The notes under the pieces are model-generated. The model was given only the letters and a program-made list of their open reading frames with translations, ran no database searches and was not told where the DNA came from. A stretch of 64,000 nucleotides of DNA from Phytopythium helicoides (lineage: Eukaryota > Oomycota > Peronosporomycetes > Pythiales > Pythiaceae). Of this stretch, positions 9,812-18,973 are shown in pieces. Position 1 is the stretch's first letter. Each line of letters starts with the position of its first letter. The stretch covers positions 62,001 to 126,000 of the forward strand of contig JANFNE010000050.1 in assembly GCA_024867545.1 (NCBI GenBank), written 5' to 3'. A program made the position numbers and the translations under genes.

Positions 9812-10951
9812 TTACGGAGTCTGCTCGACATTCGTCGGGGAATCGTACGCAGTGAACTCGGCGTAGCCCTCAAGACCCTTCTTGGCGTTCCAGTAGAACT
9901 CGTACGCCAGCGGCTCGTGCAGAGGCCAGTCGTTCTTGAAGCGCTCCACCAGGTCCGGGTTCACCAGGAACGGACGACCGTAGCCGACGAGTTCAGCGGC
10001 GCCACTGCGGAGCGCACCTTCGCCCGTGTCGCGCGTGTGGCTGCACGACGTCATGACTGTTCCCTTGAAGAGCGTCTTGATGTCGAAGACCGTGAAGACG
10101 CGGCTCTTGTCCGAGCGTCCGAAGCCGAAACCGTCATGCGGGGCCACGTATGCCAGGCCGTACGCGCTGAGGCGCTCGAACACGTACGAGAACACTTCCC
10201 AGTTATCTTCGTTTCCCATGCCGCCAAAACCAGAGTTGGGTGAGAGTCGGACCGCAACACGATCTGCCGGGTAGACCGTGCTGATAGTCTCAATGATCTC
10301 GTGCAGGATACGGAAGCGATTCTCGAATGATCCGCCGTACTCGTCTGTCCGCAGGTTAGAACTCGACTGAAGAAACTCATCAATGAGATATCCCCCACCA
10401 CAGTGAATCTCAACACCATCAAAGCCCGCAGCCTTCGCGAGTGCTGCACTAGCACGGTAATCTTCAATTGTCTGCTTGATCTCATCGATGGTCATGGCGC
10501 GAGCTCGGACAAACGGCACGGTCTCGCCAGTCTCGCCGTGGTGCGTGTGACCAGCCTCGTACCGCGTCGCTGAGCAGGAAATCACCTCACCGCTCGAGTG
10601 GAAGGACGGATGTGACTGACGTCCCATGTGCCATAGCTGCGCGAAGATCTTGCCTCCGCGTGCATGGACCGCATTGACGACACGACGCCAGGCATCGGCC
10701 TGCTCGTGCGTGTAGAGCGCCGGTGCACCGTACCATCCGTAGCCCTGAGCGGAGACGGCAATAGCCTCAGTGATGATGAGCCCGGCTCCGGCGCGCGCCT
10801 CATAGTACTTGACGTTGTCTTCGGTGGGAGCACGAGTCTTGAGGTCCGATCGTCCACGTGTGCATGGACTGAAGACGACGCGGTTGTTGAGTGTGAGACC
10901 CTTGGCGAGTTCGTAGGGCGTGAAGAGTTTGTAGTCTGCGAGCGAGGCCAT
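9812..10951 (-). CDS. Old Yellow Enzyme family oxidoreductase, paralogue 2
   Basis: Single exon, 379 aa, same architecture as paralogue 1. The start reads MASLADYKLF, one residue shorter than paralogues 1 and 3 and shared with paralogue 4. The anion-binding pair reads HCGGGY: His183 and Tyr188 remain, the second partner is Gly186. Residues IDEFLQSSSN and GTVMTSCSH distinguish it from the other copies. The start codon is directly preceded by about 18 CAA triplets. Its 3' flank (CTTCTTGCATTACGGAG) matches that of paralogue 4 and not 1 or 3. Flavin binding is expected to be intact; altered substrate range is an inference. Confidence 0.92.
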   Translation of the reverse strand: MASLADYKLFTPYELAKGLTLNNRVVFSPCTRGRSDLKTRAPTEDNVKYYEARAGAGLIITEAIAVSAQGYGWYGAPALYTHEQADAWRRVVNAVHARGGKIFAQLWHMGRQSHPSFHSSGEVISCSATRYEAGHTHHGETGETVPFVRARAMTIDEIKQTIEDYRASAALAKAAGFDGVEIHCGGGYLIDEFLQSSSNLRTDEYGGSFENRFRILHEIIETISTVYPADRVAVRLSPNSGFGGMGNEDNWEVFSYVFERLSAYGLAYVAPHDGFGFGRSDKSRVFTVFDIKTLFKGTVMTSCSHTRDTGEGALRSGAAELVGYGRPFLVNPDLVERFKNDWPLHEPLAYEFYWNAKKGLEGYAEFTAYDSPTNVEQTP

Positions 10952-10952
10952 G

Positions 10953-10953
10953 C

Positions 10954-11008
<55 letters not shown>
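10953..11008 (-). repeat. (CAA)n microsatellite in the leader of OYE paralogue 2
   Basis: About 18 uninterrupted CAA triplets (GTT on the plus strand) sit immediately before the ATG. The other three leaders have instead AAACC pentamers and scattered CAA at the same place, so this is an expansion within an A/C-rich leader that has no internal pairing. Confidence 0.85.
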
Positions 11009-11009
<1 letters not shown>

Positions 11010-11376
11010 GACGAGGAAGTTGGTTTGATTTGGATGAATCGAATTGCAAAGTGAGCAGCCAGATCGATCGCACTCAGACGCCATTCGAGTCCTAGCCTGG
11101 GAGTTATTTAGGCCTCCATGGCTCCCTATTACACTGAAGATCACTGTCGCTAGTCCAACATCTAAGTGATCAACGATGGCGACTTCGTCACCGATTACGC
11201 TCACTGCGGGGTGTAAACATCATGGAAACCGCACAGGCGAGAGGAGCCAATTGCTCCTACACTCAGACCGGTGGAATGCTGCCATTTCTCGCTGCAGGAT
11301 TTCTCAACCATGAAGTCAAATGCGATCGAGAGGCTCATTCACTCATCATGTGGCTTCCTCCCTGACTACCTCTCGC
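11009..11376. other. Spacer between OYE paralogues 2 and 3
   Basis: No gene seen. It contains the upstream region of paralogue 2 (AAAGTGAGCAGCCAGATCGATC, shared with all copies) and the 3' flank of paralogue 3 (CTCCCTGACTACCTCTCGC, shared with paralogue 1). Confidence 0.6.
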
Positions 11377-12519
11377 TTAAGCAGTCTGCTCGACATTCGT
11401 CGGGGAATCGTACGCAGTGAACTCGGCGTAGCCCTCAAGACCCTTCTTGGCGTTCCAGTAGAACTCGTACGCCAGCGGCTCGTGCAGAGGCCAGTCGTTC
11501 TTGAAGCGCTCCACCAGGTCCGGGTTCACCAGGAACGGACGACCGTAGCCGACGAGTTCAGCGGCGCCACTGCGGAGCGCACCTTCGCCCGTGTCGCGCG
11601 TGTGGCTGTCACTGGTCACGACTGTTCCCTTGAAGAGCGTCTTGATGTCGAAGACCGTGAAGACGCGGCTCTTGTCCGAGCGGCCAAAGCCGAAACCGTC
11701 GTTCGCGGCCACGTATGCCAGGCCGTACGCGCTGAGGCGCTCGAACACGTACGAGAACACTTCCCAGTTATCCTCGTTTCCCATCCCACCGAAGATGTTG
11801 TTGGGTGAAAGTCGGACCGCAACTCGATCAGCCGGGTAGACTGTAGTGACAGCCTCAATGATTTCGTGAAGGAAGCGGAAGCGATTCTCGAACGATCCGC
11901 CGTACTCGTCCGTGCGCAGATTAGTACTCGTCTGAAGGAATTGGTCAACGAGGTATCCCCCGCCACAGTGAATCTCGACACCATCAAAGCCCGCAGCCTT
12001 CGCGAGAGCCGCACTAGCACGGTAATCTTCAATTGTCTGCTTGATCTCATCAATGGTCATGGCGCGAGCTCGGACAAATGACACGGTCTCGCCAGTCTCG
12101 GCATGATGAGTGTGACCAGCCTCGAACCATGTCGACGAGCACGAAATCACCTCGCTACCCGGGTGGAAGGACGGATGCGTCTGACGTCCCATGTGCCATA
12201 GCTGTGCGAAGATCTTGCCTCCGCGTGCATGGACCGCATTGACGACACGACGCCAGGCATCGGCCTGCTCGTGCGTGTAGAGCGCCGGTGCACCGTACCA
12301 TCCGTAGCCCTGAGCGGAGACGGCAATAGCCTCAGTGATGATGAGCCCGGCTCCGGCGCGCGCCTCATAGTACTTGACGTTGTCTTCGGTGGGAGCACGA
12401 GTCTTGAGGTCCGATCGTCCACGTGTGCATGGACTGAAGACGACGCGGTTGTTGAGTGTGAGTCCGTTGGCGAGTTCGTAGGGCGTGAAGAGCTTGTAGT
12501 CTGTAGTGAGCGAGGCCAT
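11377..12519 (-). CDS. Old Yellow Enzyme family oxidoreductase, paralogue 3
   Basis: Single exon, 380 aa. N-terminus MASLTTDYKL, leader and 3' flank pair it with paralogue 1. Centrally it shares HCGGGYL with paralogues 2 and 4, VDQFLQTSTN and FRFLHEII with paralogue 4, and SDKSRVF with paralogue 2, so it is a mosaic. A private change is SPNNIFGG where the others read SPNSGFGG or SPNAAYGG. The active-site pair is His184/Gly187. FMN and phosphate-binding motifs are intact. The leader has three AAACC units before the ATG. Confidence 0.92.
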   Translation of the reverse strand: MASLTTDYKLFTPYELANGLTLNNRVVFSPCTRGRSDLKTRAPTEDNVKYYEARAGAGLIITEAIAVSAQGYGWYGAPALYTHEQADAWRRVVNAVHARGGKIFAQLWHMGRQTHPSFHPGSEVISCSSTWFEAGHTHHAETGETVSFVRARAMTIDEIKQTIEDYRASAALAKAAGFDGVEIHCGGGYLVDQFLQTSTNLRTDEYGGSFENRFRFLHEIIEAVTTVYPADRVAVRLSPNNIFGGMGNEDNWEVFSYVFERLSAYGLAYVAANDGFGFGRSDKSRVFTVFDIKTLFKGTVVTSDSHTRDTGEGALRSGAAELVGYGRPFLVNPDLVERFKNDWPLHEPLAYEFYWNAKKGLEGYAEFTAYDSPTNVEQTA

Positions 12520-14324
12520 GGTTGTAGTTGTTTCTTGAGGAGGAGGTTGGTTTGGTTTGGTTTGGATGAATCGAATTACAAAGTGAGCAGCTAGATCGAT
12601 CGCACTCAGACGTCATTCAAGCCCCTTGCTTGGGCTTGAGATCCCTTTGGTTGCAATGTCTTGACAATGTGTCGACAGCGACGTACAGTAAGCTTACGCT
12701 ACGGCAAAGTGCTGTAATCAGCTCGAACAGGAAAAAGGATTTGATTTGGATAATTGTGATTTGCCTCGATCACGTGATCCCATGGTATGCCATTTGAACC
12801 CTCTCACACATTCCTGTACTCCCGCGACCTAATGTTGGCTCTCCTCCATGGAGCACAATGCGAGGCAGACAACGACTCCCTTGCGCAGGAGTCGAGCGCC
12901 GACACGGTTTGGTTGCTGTGTCGCCCCTGGCAGCCTTCTCGTGTTGTTGATGCACATTTTGTGGTGATGCTCAGCTCCTGCTGTGCGGCCCGACGTGACA
13001 CCCAGTGGTGTCGAGAGATGTCACTTAGTAGGCGACGTCACATGCACCGAAAAGCGAGGTCACTCCTCGTTAGACTCCACAACCGTCCGTACAGAGCGAT
13101 TTGTAATGAGCGCATACGGACGAACTACACGATCTTTGCTGCAGAATGTACAAGGTATCCTGCTCGATGAAGTCGAACGCGCTGCTCTCCGAAGCCAGCC
13201 CGAAGCTCTACAGTCTAGACGGCTTGACAGTCAGCCTGGCTGATGTGACCTTTGTCATGTATATTGTACTTTGCGAATCCTTTGTTACCACGCACTTCAG
13301 TCCTCTGAATGTCAGAGTCCTTCGTTCGAATCGCGATCACCTAGTTGTTCGCCGCCACCTTTGAATGACCTGCGAAGGTACCTTGGGACCTGCGCGTCCT
13401 CCTCATTAACCCCGGAGGACTTGAGTTGCAGACTGTGCCGTCTCGCGCACGGTTGTTAGCGCAGAAGGTGTGCGGCGAGCTGCGTTCGCTTCCAATGCAT
13501 TCACTATCCGTTCTAGGGTTTTAGCCGATTTGTTTGTGCAGTGGCGCTTGGACGTGGAGGTGTCGCTATCTGTTTCTGCCCTCGTGCTGCTATCACTCTC
13601 CTTGGTTCCCAACGTCGTATCTTACGGCATATGCACATGAGCTGCGAGCGATAGTCTATGCATGGCACGCTTGTTTCTCATTATCACGGAGTGCCTGGAA
13701 CCGCGCAAGAAGCCGAGCATCATCGCCATTCAGGATTTGGTGCCATGGAGCCCAAGCGCCAGAACTTTCCCGACCAGTTCGACCCAGGGCCTCCCAAGCT
13801 GCTGCATCCTTCCGACGACGACGACGACAATGACGACAATGTTGACCAGGAGCGGCACTGCACGTCATGCCATGGCCTTCCACCTCGCAGCTGCAGTGAT
13901 GATCAGCCTGGGAAGTTTGCTAATCCTCTTTCCGCGGCCAGACTACTCGACATTCTTTGCGCTGTTTCACCAGTTGGAGCAAGTCAGAGTCGTCGACAGC
14001 GTCGTGTTAATTCAGTTGGAGTCCCCCACCAGAGCGAAGACTCATGGAGGATCGCGAAAACTAACAGGTGACTGGCGTTTAGCCACGGCGCTAGCAAGAA
14101 GAAAGCGGCGGAAATGACAGCGCCAACAGAGATGACGATGACGAAGGAAGTGACGGAAATGAGGGAGACGACGGAGACGACGGAGACGACGGGGATGAGG
14201 AAGATGAGGGAGACGACGGAGCCGCTGAAGACTTAACCGAGCAAATCGTGGGAGGAAACAAACTGGTAGCCTTCTACACCCAATCATAGCCAATCTCCTA
14301 GCGAGCTAGTATGAGCACTGCGAA
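12520..14324. other. Gene-poor stretch with decayed coding-like pieces
   Basis: No intact gene is supported. At 13745 an ATG opens 109 codons with an Asp-rich run (HPSDDDDDNDDNVDQ) and a Cys pair (HCTSCHG). At 14110-14285 a GAC/GGA-rich stretch encodes an acidic tract (GDDGDDGDDGDEEDE) ending FYTQS-stop. These may be parts of one broken or unrecognised spliced gene. The rest shows nothing. Confidence 0.4.
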
Positions 14325-14430
14325 GGGAGATTAAGCATCGACCTATTCCTTGCCACAGTGCACGCGCTCCAGAACTCGCTCAAGGATGCCATCTGCTCGC
14401 GGCCATGAGCCCAGCATTCCTGACACTGTT
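14325..14430 (+). pseudogene. Relic of a DUF1295 gene (3' part)
   Basis: This stretch matches 7851-7960 of the second DUF1295 gene: FLATVHALQNSLK versus FLATVHTLQDSLK, then after a one-base frameshift LLAAMSPAFLTLLV versus LLAAVSPVFVTLLL. The flank continues the likeness (GCATGGACAGC occurs after both). It lies about 140 bp from OYE paralogue 4, the same neighbour relationship as the intact gene has with paralogue 1. Only about 35 codons survive. Confidence 0.8.
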
Positions 14431-14571
14431 GGTACAGGTAGCATGGACAGCGTCTATTCGTCTTTTCGCCTCACCGAAGTGCATGATGAGAGTAACTCCT
14501 GAAAGCAAAGCGTTCATTCACGTATCAGAGGAGCCGTGTGGCTTCCATCCTACTGCTTACCTCTTCTTGCA

Positions 14572-15711
14572 TTACGGAGTCTGCTCGACATTCGTCGGGG
14601 AATCGTACGCAGTGAACTCGGCGTAGCCCTCAAGACCCTTCTTGGCGTTCCAGTAGAACTCGTACGCCAGCGGCTCGTGCAGAGGCCAGTCGTTCTTGAA
14701 GCGCTCCACCAGGTCCGGGTTCACCAGGAACGGACGACCGTAGCCGACGAGTTCGGCGGCACCACTGCGGAGCGCACCTTCGCCCGTGTCGCGCGTGTGG
14801 CTGTCACTGGTCACGACTGTTCCCTTGAAGAGCGTCTTGATGTCGAAGACCGTGAAGACGCGGCACTTATCCGAGCGTCCGAAGCCGAAGCCGTCGTGGG
14901 TGGCCACGTACGCCAGACCATACGCGCTGAGACGCTCGAACACGTACGAGAACACTTCCCAGTTATCTTCGTTGCCCATTCCACCGTAGGCAGCATTCGG
15001 CGAGAGACGAATAGCTACACGATCAGTCGAGTAGACTGTAGTGACAGCCTCGATGATTTCGTGAAGGAAGCGGAAGCGATTCTCGAACGATCCGCCGTAC
15101 TCGTCCGTCCGCAGGTTAGTGCTCGTCTGGAGGAATTGGTCAACGAGGTATCCCCCGCCACAGTGAATCTCAACACCATCAAAGCCCGCAGCCTTTGCGA
15201 GAGCCGCACTAGCACGGTAATCTTCAGTGATCTGCTTGATCTCATCGATGGTCATGGCGCGAGCTCGGACAAACGGCACGGGTTCACCCGTCTCACCGTG
15301 GTGCGTGTGACCAGATTCGTACCACGTCGCTGAGCACGAGATGACCTCGCCACTCGAGTGGAAGGACGGGTGCGACTGACGTCCCATGTGCCACAGCTGC
15401 GCGAAGATCTTGCCTCCGCGTGCGTGGACCGCATTGACGACATGACGCCAGGCGTCGGCCTGCTCGTGCGTGTAGAGCGCCGGCGCACCATACCATCCGT
15501 AGCCCTGAGCGGAGATGGCGACGGGCTCGGAGATGATGAGTCCAGCTCCGGCGCGCGCCTCATAGTACTTGACGTTGTCTTCGGTGGGAGCACGCGTCTT
15601 GAGGTCCGATCTCGCGCGCGTGCATGGACTGAAGACGACGCGGTTGTTGAGTGTGAGACCCTTGGCGAGTTCGTAGGGCGTGAAGAGCTTGTAGTCTGCG
15701 AGCGAGGCCAT
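14572..15711 (-). CDS. Old Yellow Enzyme family oxidoreductase, paralogue 4
   Basis: Single exon, 379 aa. The start (MASLADYKLF) and 3' flank (CTTCTTGCATTACGGAG) match paralogue 2, while the C-terminal third (ATHDGFGFGRSDKCRVF) is identical to paralogue 1, and VDQFLQTSTN matches paralogue 3. The active-site pair is His183/Gly186, as in 2 and 3. Private differences include IISEPVAIS and EYGGSFENRFRFLHE followed by VTTVYSTDRVAI. The leader has five AAACC units. Divergent from COG7, with 260 bp between start codons. Confidence 0.92.
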   Translation of the reverse strand: MASLADYKLFTPYELAKGLTLNNRVVFSPCTRARSDLKTRAPTEDNVKYYEARAGAGLIISEPVAISAQGYGWYGAPALYTHEQADAWRHVVNAVHARGGKIFAQLWHMGRQSHPSFHSSGEVISCSATWYESGHTHHGETGEPVPFVRARAMTIDEIKQITEDYRASAALAKAAGFDGVEIHCGGGYLVDQFLQTSTNLRTDEYGGSFENRFRFLHEIIEAVTTVYSTDRVAIRLSPNAAYGGMGNEDNWEVFSYVFERLSAYGLAYVATHDGFGFGRSDKCRVFTVFDIKTLFKGTVVTSDSHTRDTGEGALRSGAAELVGYGRPFLVNPDLVERFKNDWPLHEPLAYEFYWNAKKGLEGYAEFTAYDSPTNVEQTP

Positions 15712-15971
15712 GGTTGTTGTAGTTTGGCGAGGAGGAGGTTGGTTTGGTTTGGTTTGGTTTGGTTTGGATGAAGCGAATTGCAAAGTGAGCAGCTAGATCG
15801 ATCGCACTCAGACGCCATTCAAGCCCTTGCCATGGACCCCTCGAGTTGAAGTGCGCGGCCATGATCAAGCCCGCGATGACGGCCGTCATCAAGGTCCGAT
15901 TATGGCCGGCCCCTCCCACCGTGCGCGCAACATCTATAAACCCGGCCCATTTTCGCCGAGAAAGGCCACGC
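15712..15971. promoter_or_regulatory. Divergent promoter region OYE4 / COG7 with TATA-like box
   Basis: The 260 bp between two divergent start codons must hold both promoters. TATAAA at 15935-15940 lies 32 bp before the COG7 ATG and is followed by CCCATTTTCGCC, which loosely resembles an oomycete initiator. With so short a leader the TATA assignment is doubtful. Confidence 0.35.
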
Positions 15972-18947
15972 ATGATGGAGCTGCTGGCGCGCGACGACGA
16001 GCTGGAGGCGTTCGCGGACCCGGCGTTCGACTGCTACGCGTGGGTGGAGGAGGCGCTGGTGGACGCGGGCGGTGACGCTGGCGCGCTGGCGGCGCTGGTG
16101 CCGCAGCTGGCGCTGCGCGCGCAGGCGCTGGCCAAGCAGATCCACGCGGCGCTGCACCAGCTCGCGCTCGCGGGGCCGGCGCTGCAGGCGCAGCTGGCGG
16201 CCATGCAGCAGGCCACGGGGCCATTGGCAGCGCAGCTGGACGCGGCGCACGCCGAGATTGCGGCCTCGTCGCGCCAGCAGCGCCGCGAGCGCGACCTGGA
16301 GCTGCTCGTGGCGCTGCACGAGGCCAAGCAGCGGCTCGCGGCCTGCCAGCAGGCGCTCGTCGAGGCTGCGAGGTGGGGACGAAACGCCAGGACCTGCGCC
16401 GCGTACGTCGACGACCCGCTCTTCATGGACAGAGGGCCGCCCTCGCAGCCCACGCGGGGCAAGGACAAGGGGTTGTCGCTCTCCGAGTGCGTGCGCGAGA
16501 TGCGCGCCAGCCTCGAGGTGGGTGGAGCGCTGCGTCCTGGACCAACTGGGCGACGCTAACCGAGCCTGTATGGAGCAGATCCTCAAGGACATGCCCGGCG
16601 CGTGGGACCGTTCGCAGACCATGGAGAGGTGCGCGAGCATGTACCCGATCGCACGGAGGATTGACGCCAGTATTGACAGCCCCACGCAGCCTATGCACGC
16701 AGATTGAGAGCAAGATGAAGACTAAGCTCGACCAGTTCTTGCGGGAGGAGCACGTAGACGTTGCGCAGCTGCACTGGTGCCTCGACGTGTTCGACAGCAT
16801 GGGCCGCGCAGACGTCGTGCGTCACGCGTTTTGCAAGACGAGGCCTGCGGCAGTCCACCGCGTGTGGTTTGCATACGATCAATTGCAGAGCGCAGATAAT
16901 GGTCACCATACATTCGGCGGGTGGCTTGACGGATTCTACGGAGATGTACAGCGGATGCTGACGCGCGAGAGCGCGGTGATTCGCGAGCTTTACGTGGACA
17001 AAGATACCGTTGTCTCCGTGACTCTCGAGCTGCTGGAGAACACGTTATCCCCTCTCGCTGAGTCTTTCCGCGACCGACTTCGACGGGACTTTCAACTAGC
17101 GCACACGCTAAGCGCATTCCAAAACACAAGCTCGTTCGCTGTCGCTGTCGTGCAGAACTTTCGGTCGTTGGAGAGCGACGGGGGGAGAGATAGCTTTGAC
17201 GCGACTTTGCTGGCTAACAGCTTGACTGGGCTGGCCCTATCTATTTCCACATCATTGAGCAAAGAGAATGATCCGCTTTCGAGTGAAGAGACTGGCGCAA
17301 AGTTACTCCGGGTCATTTTCGAGCCGTTCCGTATCATCTTCGATGATTTCACGCAGTTTGCAAGCAATGCTCTAACAGACCAGCTTCTTCGCCTCGCACC
17401 GTCGTTCGTGAAGCGGCCTGAAAGGCGGCAGCAGACTACAACAGGAGGCGATGATGATGACGACGACGATTACTTTATGACTGAGAACGCAGATGATGGA
17501 CTGCTTGAAGCGTTTTCACAGAAGCTAGAGGACGCATCGGGAGGAGTTTGGGCTGTCATCGAAGAGAGTCTACAGCAATGCTACTTGCTTTCAGCTGGTG
17601 CGGCATTTCCAGAAGCTGTTGAGGCTGTTGGTGTTGCGGTGCAGCAGTTCTCGCTGGCCCTTACATCGTCCATTCCAGCCATGCGCAAATTCTGCAATGC
17701 CGAGTTGTCGACAACAGATGGGATTTTAACTGCGAGTGCAGCGGATGTTGGGTCAGCAACGATGGCTCCGCCAGACTGGAGCAAATTTCACGGAGCTTTA
17801 GCATTATTGCGGGCATGCGGTGCTATGGAGAGCGATCTAGCAACGATGGAAAACCGTGTTCGCTCAAGGGTGCGCCAGCAACTAGCAGCATTCACTGGGA
17901 TCGGCTCTGGGTCGAATGGAGCCGCCTCGCCACGGTCTCGACGTAAAAAGAGTCACGATGCAAGTGATTTGGCGCTGACAGCACTTGTCGACCCTCTCCA
18001 AATTTCGGCAGCCGTCGCGCGTTTGTGGTTACGCGAGAATCCGACTCGGCTTTCGCAACTGCAGCAGTTCACGCATGCACAGATGGATGCTGACACCTTG
18101 GTATGTAAAGATGAATTTTTTTTTATGGGGTGTATCAATGGGCGTGTCAAGTCTAACGAAAGTGTGTGCGAACTGAATGCAGCTGTTCGATGATGCGCAA
18201 CGAGCCGTACACGAGTGGACTCACGAGGCACAACGACTGACGTTTGATGCCGTGTTCCGGCCCATTGCGCGCGTGCTGGAAGCTCTACCTGTTCTTGAAG
18301 TTTGGCGATCATCCCCTGAAGGCGATGCAGGCGATGATTTGCCAACCTTCAGTGCGCTCCCACAAGAGTACATTACGGTGGTGGCCGACCGCTTGTTGTC
18401 TCTGCTACCGCAGTTGGAGCCATTTGCTGAGAGTGCTGGGCTACGTCATGCATTCTTCGCAAGTCGTGGTGCACATGATACGTGTGTGCAAGACGAGTGG
18501 CAGCGCCTTGGACAACTACTTCGGCTGTCTCCGCAAGAGACGCTCGAGTGTCAGCATTCTTTAACCCCCGAAGGCGAAGACGAGGTCGCGTCAGCCTCGG
18601 CATTCGTGGATTTGTGGACGGGTGCTGTCGCCAGTGGTGCACTTGCCGCCTTGTTACGAGCAGTGTGCCTGATATCAGAGCTTTCGGACACCGGCTCGCA
18701 ACAGCTCAGCGCGGATCTTGCCTACTTCTTCAATGTGCTGAACGCAGTCGGCGGAGATGGATCATTCCTTGTGGATGACCTCCGTTCGGCCCTATCCTTG
18801 TCGCCTGCTGAGCATGTGCAGCGAGTAGCGGAGTTACGCGCACAGACCGACGACCCGCGCAAGCAAGTGCTTGCCAAGCTTCACGACTGCGTCGCTGCCA
18901 AGCGGCAGCGCCAGAGCAGCGATCGATCGACGACTCAGTTTTATTGA
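15972..18947 (+). CDS. COG7: Conserved oligomeric Golgi complex subunit 7
   Basis: COG7 is a lobe-B subunit of the COG tether for retrograde vesicles at the Golgi. Four exons: 15972-16517, 16579-16628, 16690-18100, 18183-18947. The introns are 61, 61 and 82 nt with CTAAC or TTGAC branch sites, and join to 923 aa (human COG7 is 770). Landmarks matching COG7 in order: FDCYAWVEEAL near the N-terminus, EAARWGRNARTCAAYVDDPLF about residue 140, AQRLTFDAVFRPI, LPTFSALPQEYI with LLPQLEPF, and SQQLSADLAYFFNVLNA near the C-terminus. The second exon is only 50 nt and restores the LKDMPGAWDRSQTMES segment. An acidic insert (GGDDDDDDDYF) lies about residue 450. Start: first of two adjacent ATGs. Confidence 0.9.
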
Positions 18948-18973
18948 GGAAAGTGTTCCGTTAATCGCGTCAA

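Noticed and set aside
10800..11204. Minus-strand frame with a long polyGln run upstream of OYE copy 2
   Set aside because: The Gln run is the CAA leader read out of frame; the true OYE frame begins right after it.
13285..13345. tRNA-like segment with TTCGAAT
   Set aside because: The stems on both sides of the supposed T-loop do not pair and no acceptor stem is present.
16373..16690. Continuous frame-2 reading through the first COG7 introns
   Set aside because: Its product is Arg/Ser/Trp-rich and unlike COG7; splicing two 61-nt introns gives the expected COG7 sequence.
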